Positions 53,265 to 61,646 of a stretch of 64,000 nt of DNA are shown piece by piece; position 1 is the stretch's first letter, and each line of letters starts with the position of its first letter. The DNA comes from Christiangramia sp. OXR-203. GTDB lineage: Bacteria > Bacteroidota > Bacteroidia > Flavobacteriales > Flavobacteriaceae. The stretch is taken from positions 1,302,001 to 1,366,000 of the forward strand of contig NZ_CP139698.1 of assembly GCF_034372165.1 (NCBI RefSeq), given 5' to 3'. The notes beneath the pieces were generated by a model, which was given only the letters and a program-made list of their open reading frames with translations, searched no databases and was not told the origin of the DNA. Position numbers and translations under genes: made by a program.

Positions 53265-53537
53265 ATGAACGTACAGCAATTTATCGATACTCTATTTAAC
53301 CTGTTTAGAAATGGTAAGAAAACCCATACCTTTTATATAGAAAAACGATTAAGATTTGGTAAATACCATGTACTGCATTTGGGAAATTGTGAATTGTTAC
53401 CGGATGAAAACGGAAGAGTGGAAATAGGAAGTGGTAGTGATACTGATCTGATGCTTGTAAAGGCGAACCAGCATTATGAATACGTCAAACTTTGCAGGGA
53501 ATGCTGTGAGTTAACTAAATCTGAATTGAAAGCATAA
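53265..53537 (+). CDS. Small conserved-looking hypothetical protein
   Basis: A 90-residue soluble protein with no signal or membrane segment. It is rich in charged residues and contains two cysteine pairs near its end (LCRECCEL). A Cys-x2-Cys-Cys pattern could bind metal or form disulfides, but no family is recognised. It has its own terminator directly after the stop. An A-rich stretch precedes the ATG. Confidence 0.65.
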   Translation: MNVQQFIDTLFNLFRNGKKTHTFYIEKRLRFGKYHVLHLGNCELLPDENGRVEIGSGSDTDLMLVKANQHYEYVKLCRECCELTKSELKA

Positions 53538-53539
53538 AA

Positions 53540-53566
53540 AAAGCAGCCCTGTAATGGCTGCTTTTC
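53540..53566. terminator. Bidirectional terminator between the hypothetical and TonB-receptor genes
   Basis: AAAGCAGCC (53540-53548) pairs with GGCTGCTTT (53556-53564), loop of 7; T-run on both readings, longer on the minus strand. It serves two convergent genes. Confidence 0.85.
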
Positions 53567-53586
53567 TGTAATTGAACTCATTAGCA

Positions 53587-56500
53587 TTAGAAAATATAAC
53601 GTAATCCAACCTGAGCCTGCCATCTTGAGTCAAGACTAAAGTCATTGGCAAATGTTCTGGTCTGGCCACCGAATGTATACACAGGTGTATTGGTGTCATC
53701 CACGAATACTCCAACAGGTTGATCATTAACAGGTCGTTCGATCACACCCCAGTCTGAGCTAATCAGGTTTCCGAAATTAAGGATATCGATACTAAACTGG
53801 ATCGTATTTGTTTTTTCACCAACCTTAAAGTTGTAGTCCTGAAGGAATTTCACATCCCAGCGTCCTCTCCATGGACTCAAAATATCATACTTCCCTGCAT
53901 AATCACCACGATTATCATTCAAATATTCATCCTGTTGAATAAATCTTTCAAAAGCTTCTCTTTGCGCAGCTTGTTCCTCAATACTTCCTGTAAACTGGTA
54001 TTGCTGAAGTTCAGACTGAGTTGGAATATAAATAAGATCATTCAAAACAGATCCGTCGTTGTTGATATCTCCGGAATAGGTGTAAGAGAATCTTCCTCCC
54101 TGGGCATACTCGTAAAATGCACCGATAGATGTTCTCCATCTGTCATCCTTTCCGTAGAAAAATTGCTTGTTCAACTGCCCTACAATACGATGTTTGTCAC
54201 CATATCTTGAAGGAGTGCTCACAGCCCTGTTTACGTTGCCAATAGCCGGATTCCTGTCATAAGCATCACTGGAGATCTCAGCATCAAGAGAGCTGGCATC
54301 TTCAGATTTTAGATAATTATAGGCAACACTTGCAAAAAAGTCTTTTTCAAAGTTCTTGCTTAACTTCACAGACCAGTTGAAGGAATATCCAACATCTGTA
54401 TTTGTGAATACATAAGCATTGGTTACTCCACCAAACTCGTTCACTGCACGATCACTAGTCTGGTAAACCGGACGATTGTCCACACCATTTAAAGCTCCAG
54501 TTGGAGTTGAAAGACCATAATTTCTAACCATTTGTGCGTTTAGATCTTTTGTATAAATAAGGTCTGTCGTTGCAACAAGTCCGTTTTCAAACTTATAATC
54601 TGCTCCCAGACTATTTCTCCATACCTGCGGAAACTGGAAATCTGGTGCTGTAGTTTGATAGAAATAAAACGCAGGGTTTGCTACCTGGTTTCCTATCCAA
54701 ACGAAAGGAAGTCTACCTGTGAAGATTCCTGATCCACCACGAAGCTGTAGCTGATTATTCCCCATTACATCCCAGTTAAAACCAACTCTTGGAGACCATA
54801 ATAGTTTATTGGAAGGTAATTCAAGACTATTTAGATTCAGCGCATCACCGTCCTCATTGTAGTAAGTGATTCCTGGTTGATAATCTCCATTTGGAAAAGT
54901 ACCACCGGCAAGACGGTCAATGTTTTCCTGGATCCTATCTTCAGTATCAAAATAAAGAGGTTTGTCAACTCTTAACCCGTAAGTAAATGTAAAATCATCA
55001 GTTATTTTCCATTTATCCTGAGCATAAAGAGCGAACTGTCCAACATTAGTTTCAGCAAGTGCCCAACTGTCATTAGCATTTCGACTATCAAATGTATTCT
55101 GCGCATTTTGAAGTGCTGCTCCAATAGTTCCATTATTCACTGCCTCTTCAAATGAAGTTCCAGGATTATTAGGATCTATTCGTACACTGGTAAAAGCATC
55201 GAAAAATGTACTTACGGGACCTGTGCCTAAAGTAGCATCCCCATTGTAATCGTATGCTCCAAGGTTAAATGAGTTGTCAAATTCAAATTTTTCAAAACTA
55301 GCACCAAAAGTAAAGGTGTGATTTCCTTTAACCATGTTCAGGTTATTGGTGATCTGGTAAACGTTTTGATCAAGTCTGTTATTTATGGAGAAAGGTTCGT
55401 GACCTGCTACGATATAACGCACACCATCTTGCTGAATATTAATTGGTGGAGCAGGAGCAGAAAAAGGATCACGACTATCGTCAAAATGAGTATATCCAGC
55501 CTGGAATTTATTAGAAATATTATTTCCAAAGTTAGAGTTAAGTTCAATTAACCAAGAATCGATCTTGTTGTTGATCCTGTAGCCTGAATTTCTGAATTGC
55601 AGGGTAGTAAGGTCTGGACCTCTTCGGCCAATAGCTTCCGGGTTAGCCGGTAAATCTCTGGATGCATCAAGGAAGTTATAAATTACAGCCATTCGATGAT
55701 TCTGGTTAATGTTCCAGTCAAGCTTCAGTAATCCTTTAGTTGATTCAGTATCAAAAGTATAACCTTCATAGGGTCCGGTTTCATAACCCAAAGTTGAAAG
55801 CTGATTGGAAACGAAATCAAGATCTTCCGCAGAAACTCTGGAAACATTTGATCCTGTAAGACCTGGTCTGCCAGCTACGAAATTAGATCCAAGATCCTGA
55901 CGTTCGTCTCTCTCGAAATTGGCAAATACAAACAATTTATCTTTGATTATTGGTGCTCCTATACTAACACCGTACTGGGCTTGTGTTAGATCTGGTACGA
56001 TAATATCATCGCCACCAACCTTATCTCCGGTCATATCTTCATTACGGTAAAAACCGTAAACAGTTCCCTCGATCTCATTGGTACCACTTTTAGTCACAGC
56101 ATTAACAGAAGCTCCGGTAAAACCAGCCTGAGTTACATCGTAAGGTGCTGTAGATACCTGAATCTGGTCTATAGCATCCAGCGAAACCGGTTGTGCATTA
56201 GTTTGACCACCAGGAGTAGCGGCATCCAGACCAAATGGGTTGTTAAAGATCGAACCATCCAGGCTAAAGTTATTGAACTGGTCATTACGACCACCGAACG
56301 ATCCGTTGCTGGAAGCTGTAGGTTCTAAACGATAAAAATCTGATGCTGAACGAGAGATTGTAGGTAGCGTTTTTAATTCTTTACGACCAATGTTAGTTTC
56401 AGCTCCAGTACGATCAGAGTTAATGATCTGGTTCCTGGTAGCAGTAATGATAACCGCATCAAGTTGAGTAGCATCTGCTACCATATTCACATCTACATTG

Positions 56501-56802
56501 AAAGTTTGACCAAGATTAAGGTTAACGTCTTCTAAAATTGAAGTCTTGAAACCTACAAAACTAGCAGAGATGGTATAAGGTCCTCCAACTCTAAGGTTCA
56601 ATAAGGTGAAATCCCCATCAAAATTTGTAACGGCACCGTATTGAGTACCTGTTGGTGTGTGAACAGCTGTAATGTTCGCACCGGGTAGCGGAGTTCCCTG
56701 GTCATCGACTACGGTTCCACTAATCTCTGCTGTGGTAACCTGCGCCTGGGCTCCAAAATTTGAAAATAATGCTACTAGTAGCAGCAGTAATAATCTTTTC
56801 AT
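53587..56802 (-). CDS. TonB-dependent receptor, Oar-like, with carboxypeptidase-regulatory domain
   Basis: Outer-membrane transporter of 1071 residues. Order: Sec signal peptide (MKRLLLLLLVALFSNFGAQAQ is the start; cleavage after AQA), CarboxypepD_reg domain with ISGTVVDDQGTPLPGANI, plug domain, then a long beta-barrel ending RYIF. The Oar-like layout and length fit large-substrate uptake or surface functions in Bacteroidota. No SusD partner gene is adjacent. The ATG at 56802 is fixed by a promoter at 56842-56871, which lies inside the longer frame. Confidence 0.92.
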   Translation of the reverse strand: MKRLLLLLLVALFSNFGAQAQVTTAEISGTVVDDQGTPLPGANITAVHTPTGTQYGAVTNFDGDFTLLNLRVGGPYTISASFVGFKTSILEDVNLNLGQTFNVDVNMVADATQLDAVIITATRNQIINSDRTGAETNIGRKELKTLPTISRSASDFYRLEPTASSNGSFGGRNDQFNNFSLDGSIFNNPFGLDAATPGGQTNAQPVSLDAIDQIQVSTAPYDVTQAGFTGASVNAVTKSGTNEIEGTVYGFYRNEDMTGDKVGGDDIIVPDLTQAQYGVSIGAPIIKDKLFVFANFERDERQDLGSNFVAGRPGLTGSNVSRVSAEDLDFVSNQLSTLGYETGPYEGYTFDTESTKGLLKLDWNINQNHRMAVIYNFLDASRDLPANPEAIGRRGPDLTTLQFRNSGYRINNKIDSWLIELNSNFGNNISNKFQAGYTHFDDSRDPFSAPAPPINIQQDGVRYIVAGHEPFSINNRLDQNVYQITNNLNMVKGNHTFTFGASFEKFEFDNSFNLGAYDYNGDATLGTGPVSTFFDAFTSVRIDPNNPGTSFEEAVNNGTIGAALQNAQNTFDSRNANDSWALAETNVGQFALYAQDKWKITDDFTFTYGLRVDKPLYFDTEDRIQENIDRLAGGTFPNGDYQPGITYYNEDGDALNLNSLELPSNKLLWSPRVGFNWDVMGNNQLQLRGGSGIFTGRLPFVWIGNQVANPAFYFYQTTAPDFQFPQVWRNSLGADYKFENGLVATTDLIYTKDLNAQMVRNYGLSTPTGALNGVDNRPVYQTSDRAVNEFGGVTNAYVFTNTDVGYSFNWSVKLSKNFEKDFFASVAYNYLKSEDASSLDAEISSDAYDRNPAIGNVNRAVSTPSRYGDKHRIVGQLNKQFFYGKDDRWRTSIGAFYEYAQGGRFSYTYSGDINNDGSVLNDLIYIPTQSELQQYQFTGSIEEQAAQREAFERFIQQDEYLNDNRGDYAGKYDILSPWRGRWDVKFLQDYNFKVGEKTNTIQFSIDILNFGNLISSDWGVIERPVNDQPVGVFVDDTNTPVYTFGGQTRTFANDFSLDSRWQAQVGLRYIF

Positions 56803-56841
56803 GTCGTTGTTGTGTTGTGTTAAAAATTTGTGAATTTTTCG

Positions 56842-56871
56842 CAAAATTAGAGTAAAATCCAATTTCTGCAA
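56842..56871 (-). promoter_or_regulatory. Promoter of the TonB-dependent receptor gene
   Basis: Minus strand TTG (56871-56869), 19-base spacer, TAATTTTG (56849-56842): an ideal match to the Bacteroidota housekeeping promoter. Leader length would be about 35 bases. Confidence 0.75.
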
Positions 56872-56992
56872 GCAATTTCCGAATTTTATAATTTGTTGTA
56901 CAACGACTGGTAAATTTACAGAGTTAACGCAAAGGACTAACAGTTATTCCTGGGTCATCAAAAGACCAACAAATGTTTTGGATTTTAGAATT

Positions 56993-57649
56993 TCACTGCT
57001 TTAGATTGCTGAAAAATTTGAGCAGCTTTTTAGAGTCTAAACGATCATTAGTTCTAACGCCACTACAAAGATCCACTCCAAATGGTTTAACAGCTCTGAT
57101 TGCTTCCTGAATATTCTCAGGTTTTAAACCTCCAGCGAGGTAAACCGGAATATCCAGACTATCAATGATCTGCCTGCTTATTTTCCAGTTATGAGTTCGG
57201 CCGGTACCTCCGAGTTCTTTAACTGCCAGTCCAGGATTTCCGCTATCCAGTAAGATGGTATCAACGTAGCTGGAAATTTTTTGTGCTTCCCGTATTGCTT
57301 CGGAACCAGTCACATGAATGACCTGTACTAATTGAACCTGATTCAGGTGGTCTCTGATCCTTTTATATTCTGAAAGTTCTATTCGATCAACCAGTTGTAT
57401 GACTGATGTATTCACTTTTCGATAGTGAGCTATTATATTTTCAGCTGAAGTTTCGCTGGTAAGCAGGAAAGTTTCAATACCGGGAGGGATCTCCTGAACA
57501 ATTTCAGCAATTAGCCGATCGTCAATAATTCCCGGACCGCTAGGCATAGGTCCTACTAAACCAATTGCATCTACACCCGCATTAATGGCGAGTTTTGCCT
57601 CGGCAACACTGCTTATGCAGCAAATTTTGACTTTTGGAAGATAACCCAA
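56993..57649 (-). CDS. Phosphoribosylanthranilate isomerase-like protein (stand-alone TrpF family)
   Basis: A 218-residue (beta/alpha)8 protein of the TrpF family. The catalytic cysteine region reads VKICCISS, where usual TrpF has KICGI, so Cys10 is kept but the Gly is Cys11. The catalytic Asp motif ILLDSG and the phosphate loop GGTGRTHNW are present, as is the C-terminal GGLKPENI and GVDLCSGVR. The window holds no other trp genes, so this may be a second TrpF-type enzyme with another substrate. Symbol withheld for that reason. Confidence 0.8.
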   Translation of the reverse strand: MGYLPKVKICCISSVAEAKLAINAGVDAIGLVGPMPSGPGIIDDRLIAEIVQEIPPGIETFLLTSETSAENIIAHYRKVNTSVIQLVDRIELSEYKRIRDHLNQVQLVQVIHVTGSEAIREAQKISSYVDTILLDSGNPGLAVKELGGTGRTHNWKISRQIIDSLDIPVYLAGGLKPENIQEAIRAVKPFGVDLCSGVRTNDRLDSKKLLKFFSNLKQ

Positions 57650-57722
57650 ATTCGAAAGCTTAAAATTAGGATCGAAATTTAAGGATTAGGATCTTACCGT
57701 ACTAATATGAAAAAATTGAAAC

Positions 57723-57755
57723 AAAAAAGAGCAGCCATTTGGGGCTGCTCTTTTC
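57723..57755. terminator. Terminator between the AhpD-like and TrpF-like genes
   Basis: AAAAGAGCAGCC (57725-57736) pairs with GGCTGCTCTTTT (57743-57754), loop of 6, with T-run on the minus strand. It ends the AhpD-like transcript. Confidence 0.85.
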
Positions 57756-57772
57756 TAAATATGTCTGCAATA

Positions 57773-58339
57773 TTATGCGTTCCACTTAAAAGACTCAAAA
57801 CCTTTATCGATTGGAGTCTCAGCAATGTGATTTGTATAGTTGCTAATCACTTTTTGAGAAAGGCCTAGTACAATATCAAGCAATTGTCTTTGAGAATAAC
57901 CTGCATCATAGAATTCCTGGATCTCAGGTTTAGAGATATTTCCACGATTTTTGGTAAGTGTGAGGGTCGTATTTCTAAGAACCTCAAGCTTTTCAGAAGG
58001 GAGTTTTGTTTTTTCACGCAGGGCATTGCTAATAGCATCATCAACTTTCATCGCTTTGGCAATGGCCGTGTGAGCAGGAACGCAATAATGACACTCGTGC
58101 TCTACATTAATCGTTTGCCATACTACAGTTAATTCATCCTTGTCAAATGATGAGTTTGAGAATAGCTCATGCAACTGTTGGTAAGCATCTAAAAGTTGTG
58201 GTGAGCCTGCAAGTACTGCATGCAAATTGGGTACATATCCGTAAGCTTTTTCAGATTTTTCTAAAAGTGCTTTTCCGCCTTCCGGAGCAGATTCTTTCGT
58301 ATGTACAGTTAAAATGTCTGTGTTCTTTTCAGTATTCAT
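57773..58339 (-). CDS. Carboxymuconolactone decarboxylase/AhpD-like peroxidase-fold protein
   Basis: A 188-residue protein of the CMD/AhpD superfamily. The redox motif is Cys83-x2-Cys86 with His90, in ECHYCVPAHT, preceded by a Glu; this is the pattern of AhpD-type alkylhydroperoxidases. The ATG at 58339 is preferred over a TTG at 58348. It lies downstream of a TetR gene whose operator-like palindrome precedes both genes, so its expression is probably induced by a ligand of that repressor. Confidence 0.88.
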   Translation of the reverse strand: MNTEKNTDILTVHTKESAPEGGKALLEKSEKAYGYVPNLHAVLAGSPQLLDAYQQLHELFSNSSFDKDELTVVWQTINVEHECHYCVPAHTAIAKAMKVDDAISNALREKTKLPSEKLEVLRNTTLTLTKNRGNISKPEIQEFYDAGYSQRQLLDIVLGLSQKVISNYTNHIAETPIDKGFESFKWNA

Positions 58340-58371
58340 AATTATCAATTTTTATTAAAGTTTGATCGTAT

Positions 58372-58387
58372 CTAAACGACCGTTTAG
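58372..58387. promoter_or_regulatory. Palindromic operator before the AhpD-like gene
   Basis: CTAAACGACCGTTTAG: 7-bp perfect arms around a 2-base centre, 33 bases before the ATG. It matches the element at 58985-59000 (CTAACCAATCGTTTAG) at 12 of 16 positions. It lies in the 66-base gap between the TetR and AhpD-like genes. Confidence 0.6.
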
Positions 58388-58405
58388 TTTCAGGGTAAAT
58401 TTTTT

Positions 58406-58969
58406 TTATAAGTTTTTAAATATGTTCTCTATATAATGTTTTAATTGTTCTTCAGAAAAAATTCTGGTGGCAGAGGAAAGTCCGAACATCGATATCAGGA
58501 GATAATCCGCTTGTTCTTCGATCATATCCAAATCGAAATTTCCTTCATTCTTAAGTTTATCAGCAAACACCTGCTTGATCTCATCAGTAAAAATTTTTAG
58601 AACCTGCGGAATTTCCTCTTCGCTTTCTAAACCAATTTCATTCGCGGTGTTGGTGACCAGGCAGCCCTTACCATGTTTAGTGTCTCTCGTGAAATCTACA
58701 AAATCGTAAAAGTATTCCTTGATCGCGGGAATCCCATCGGTTGACTTTACCAGTTTATCTACAAGCACGAACAATCTTGATTTATAACAATCCAGACTTT
58801 TTAGAAACAGACCATCTTTATTGCCAAAGCTGGAATAGATAGAGAACTTATTAATTCCCATTTCTTTTTCGAGCATTTGCATCGATGTATTCGCATAGCC
58901 GTTTTTCCAGAAAAGATTCATTGCCTTTTCTGCTACTTCTTTCTCGTTATATTTTTTTGCTCTTGCCAT
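58406..58969 (-). CDS. TetR/AcrR family repressor of the AhpD-like gene
   Basis: A 187-residue TetR protein: HTH at residues about 25-50 (TSMQMLEKEMGINKFSIYSSF region; the recognition part is INKFSIYSSFGNK). The C-terminal half is the TetR_C ligand domain. Both its own promoter and that of the downstream AhpD-like gene carry the same near-palindrome, which points to autoregulation and repression of the peroxidase-fold gene. The ligand is unknown; an electrophile or quinone would be typical for such pairs. Confidence 0.9.
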   Translation of the reverse strand: MARAKKYNEKEVAEKAMNLFWKNGYANTSMQMLEKEMGINKFSIYSSFGNKDGLFLKSLDCYKSRLFVLVDKLVKSTDGIPAIKEYFYDFVDFTRDTKHGKGCLVTNTANEIGLESEEEIPQVLKIFTDEIKQVFADKLKNEGNFDLDMIEEQADYLLISMFGLSSATRIFSEEQLKHYIENIFKNL

Positions 58970-58979
58970 AATGCTGGTA

Positions 58980-59010
58980 CAAAACTAACCAATCGTTTAG
59001 TTTAAACCAA
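58980..59010 (-). promoter_or_regulatory. Promoter and operator of the TetR gene
   Basis: Minus strand TTG (59010-59008), 20-base spacer, TAGTTTTG (58987-58980). The operator-like CTAACCAATCGTTTAG (58985-59000) fills the spacer and overlaps the -7 box by three bases. Start of transcription would be about five bases before the ATG. Confidence 0.65.
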
Positions 59011-59151
59011 AAGCTTTAAGACAACCTTATCATCCAGATTTTCACTAATAAGCTCGGTTACCGTAGAAATTATAGTCTGCACTCTATTTTATTTATTAAT
59101 ATTGGAATAATACTAGACACTTCTAGTTTCATCTATTATACCGTTTGAAAA

Positions 59152-59628
59152 TCAAACCTCACTATAAATTCTTCGAAAATGTTCACATACGATGATCATG
59201 TTCTCATCAAATTCATCATTGTAACTTTCCATCTCCCGTTCGTAATAAGCCAGATGCACTTTCTTCCAATATTCAAGCGACTTATCCCCCTCACCTTCAA
59301 TTTCAGCAAATTCTGCGGTAATTTTATTAAAAGCTACGTGTTCTACTTTAGTAGTTTCGATAATTGCCTTTGGATTTCCAATCCAGTCTGTTACAATTGC
59401 GAGATCGTCAACTTTCGGTAGACACTCTTTATGCTGATTGAACCACCACCGGGAAGTAGCCGTGGCTTTTTTGATGTCTTTGACTACCAGATCTGCGCAT
59501 TCATCTGCATCCTTCTTATTATCACAAAAATAGTAGTGTGGAGGAATTGTCTTCGTAGAATAGTCAGGGTTAGAACTTAGAAACCTGTTCCAAAACTTTT
59601 GAATATCGGACTTAGTATTCGTATTCAT
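59152..59628 (-). CDS. ASCH domain protein
   Basis: A 158-residue protein of the ASCH (YhfF-like) family, which has a PUA-like fold that may bind RNA or nucleotides. Visible features are FWNRFLSSNPDY near the N-terminus, a CADLVVKDIKKATATSRWWF core, DWIGNPKAIIETT and AYYEREMES, the last typical of the family. I chose the ATG at 59628 (MNTNTKSD); the frame to 59664 adds twelve unlikely residues. Function is not established. Confidence 0.83.
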   Translation of the reverse strand: MNTNTKSDIQKFWNRFLSSNPDYSTKTIPPHYYFCDNKKDADECADLVVKDIKKATATSRWWFNQHKECLPKVDDLAIVTDWIGNPKAIIETTKVEHVAFNKITAEFAEIEGEGDKSLEYWKKVHLAYYEREMESYNDEFDENMIIVCEHFRRIYSEV

Positions 59629-59724
59629 GCCTTTTTGTGTAGTTGTAAGCATTACTAAGATCACTAGAAAATTTCAGTTAGCTACATATTTCAGCTTAAT
59701 GAATCAACTTAGCTCTATAAGTAT

Positions 59725-60468
59725 TCATTTTAATTTACTAATCTTCCAATGCCTCAGACTAATTGGAGTATTCCGAAGACAATCTTCAAATTCTTTATTT
59801 CCGGAGAATGACGCCTTTTCTAGCATTTTGTATTCACAACTTAACTCGAAAGAATCCTGTTCAAAAATCCACGGTTCTATAAAGATGTCGTCAGCTTCAT
59901 TTCTTGAGATCACATATTTGGTATTCTGAATACTTGTGTTGATTTCAAGTTCCCGATTTTTGGCGGGTACTCCATTCTGGCAAAGGATAAGTGAACATCT
60001 ATCTGCAAATACCATGATCTGGTAAAGGTCATGTACCTCCTGGTCAGCCATTGAATTTACTTTCATGAGTTTCTTTATTTCCTCACGGATCTCATTCATA
60101 AAACGATGGATCATTTTGCTTTCTTCAGAAAGATCCTTGTATAAGAACTCCAGGTGTTTCATGACTAATATAGTGACCCAACTAGACTTAAGTTTAGCTT
60201 GTTCCAGTAACCTGCGACTTCTTTTAATGATCTCGTTAATATTTCTGTCCTCATCGAGAAAATCCTGAGGAGTACCAATATTGGTTAGGTAATCCTTTTC
60301 TCTGAAGTTTAATTGCCGGTCATCATGTTCTACGATCGCAGTGAGGGTAGCTACCCAATTTCTACCTTTAATATCTGGTTTCAGCTGGTCTGCAATTTTA
60401 CCTGCCAGCAATCCATGCGCAGAATGTGAGAATATCTCCCAACCATCAGCATTAGAATTTACGATCAT
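59725..60468 (-). CDS. DUF3891 family protein
   Basis: A 247-residue cytosolic protein. The N-terminal HSAHGLLAGKIAD and AIVEHDDRQ are His/Asp motifs reminiscent of HD-type or haemerythrin-like metal sites and match my recollection of DUF3891. Its ATG overlaps the stop of the AraC regulator gene by 4 bases, so the two are translationally coupled. The pairing suggests that it acts in the pathway controlled by that regulator. No enzymatic activity is known to me. Confidence 0.75.
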   Translation of the reverse strand: MIVNSNADGWEIFSHSAHGLLAGKIADQLKPDIKGRNWVATLTAIVEHDDRQLNFREKDYLTNIGTPQDFLDEDRNINEIIKRSRRLLEQAKLKSSWVTILVMKHLEFLYKDLSEESKMIHRFMNEIREEIKKLMKVNSMADQEVHDLYQIMVFADRCSLILCQNGVPAKNRELEINTSIQNTKYVISRNEADDIFIEPWIFEQDSFELSCEYKMLEKASFSGNKEFEDCLRNTPISLRHWKISKLK

Positions 60469-61481
60469 ACTTTATCCTTATTTCTTACAGCAGTTGGAGT
60501 CATTCCATACTTTTCTTTAAAGATCTTGGAAAAATGACTTCGGCTGTTGAGACCAATTTCATATACGATCTCACTAATTGTTTTACTGGTTTTCAGCAAT
60601 AACAGCATAGCGGTTTCCATCCTTTTACGTTGAATGTATTCATGAACCGTGCAATTGAAAAGTATTTGAAAACCTTCCTGTAATTTGGTTTCGGTTATCT
60701 CAACCGATTGGGCGAGCGAGCTAATATTGCCAAGTTCTGCAATATTCTTATCTATTTGGAAGATCACCTGTTTCACTTTTTCCAGATCTTTCTGCCTTAT
60801 TACATTTTGATGATCCTCAGGCTTACTGTCATCCCGATAAAGCATAAGCATAAATGTAAGAAGCTCCAATGCTTTCGCCCCGTGATAACTTACTCTTTCC
60901 AGTCCAGGTGTAGTAAAGTCTCTTAATTCCTGAATTAAATGGGACATCTTAAGACTATATTGAGTATGGTGATAAAGGGTACGCATCGCATTAGTATCTG
61001 CAAATATTCTGTGATAGATATCATCCATTTCTTCCAGAGGAAATGTAAGTTGCTCTACAAATTTCTTTCTATCAACATCCAGCACAACTACAGAGATCGT
61101 CATACCTCCCGGAAACATGATCTTATTACCGCTTCCACTATTCGCCCCAATTATTACTGACTGATCCTTCTCTATGTGATGCACGATATCTTCATCCCGG
61201 AACCTATGATCCAGGCGGCCTTCTATAACATATATAAATTTAAAAGGATGCACCAGATCACCATGGAAATCTAAACAGGTATCTTCCTTTAAATTTGTTT
61301 CAAATCTAAAAATACCGACACCGTTAGGAAAATTTATACCTGATATTATACCATTCCCATGCTCGTTGGAAAACTCGATATAAGCTTCTCCATAATTCTC
61401 TGTATAGTCCGTTTCAAAAACAGATGCTAGTTCTTTTAATATTGATTTGGCTGACGTTTCAGCAATTTTGATGGTTTGCAT
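60465..61481 (-). CDS. AraC family transcriptional regulator (paralogue B)
   Basis: A 338-residue regulator with the AraC double HTH at the C-terminus: first HTH around ISSLAQSVEITETKLQEGF, second around ISEIVYEIGLNSRSHFSKIF, ending KEKYGMTPTAV. The sensor half shares with paralogue A (20894-21913) the motif INFPNGVG and the following layout of FKFIYVIEG. It is coupled to the DUF3891 gene downstream. The ligand is unknown. Confidence 0.88.
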   Translation of the reverse strand: MQTIKIAETSAKSILKELASVFETDYTENYGEAYIEFSNEHGNGIISGINFPNGVGIFRFETNLKEDTCLDFHGDLVHPFKFIYVIEGRLDHRFRDEDIVHHIEKDQSVIIGANSGSGNKIMFPGGMTISVVVLDVDRKKFVEQLTFPLEEMDDIYHRIFADTNAMRTLYHHTQYSLKMSHLIQELRDFTTPGLERVSYHGAKALELLTFMLMLYRDDSKPEDHQNVIRQKDLEKVKQVIFQIDKNIAELGNISSLAQSVEITETKLQEGFQILFNCTVHEYIQRKRMETAMLLLLKTSKTISEIVYEIGLNSRSHFSKIFKEKYGMTPTAVRNKDKV

Positions 61482-61646
61482 TATTAGTGGTCGGTTTTTC
61501 TAATACTAAAATATTAACAACTGTGTATTCCTTGAGTATTCTAGAGTTAAACCTTTCCTAATTAGAAGAATATCGTTAAGCACAAATGTAAAACCGCACA
61601 CAATCATGCGTTACTTCCACCAAATTCGTAAAAAGAAAAAGAAATT

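Noticed and set aside
59112-59127. Inverted repeat ACTAGA-CACT-TCTAGT downstream of the ASCH gene
   Set aside because: AT-rich stem without a clear T-run on the minus strand; could be a weak terminator, not enough to list.
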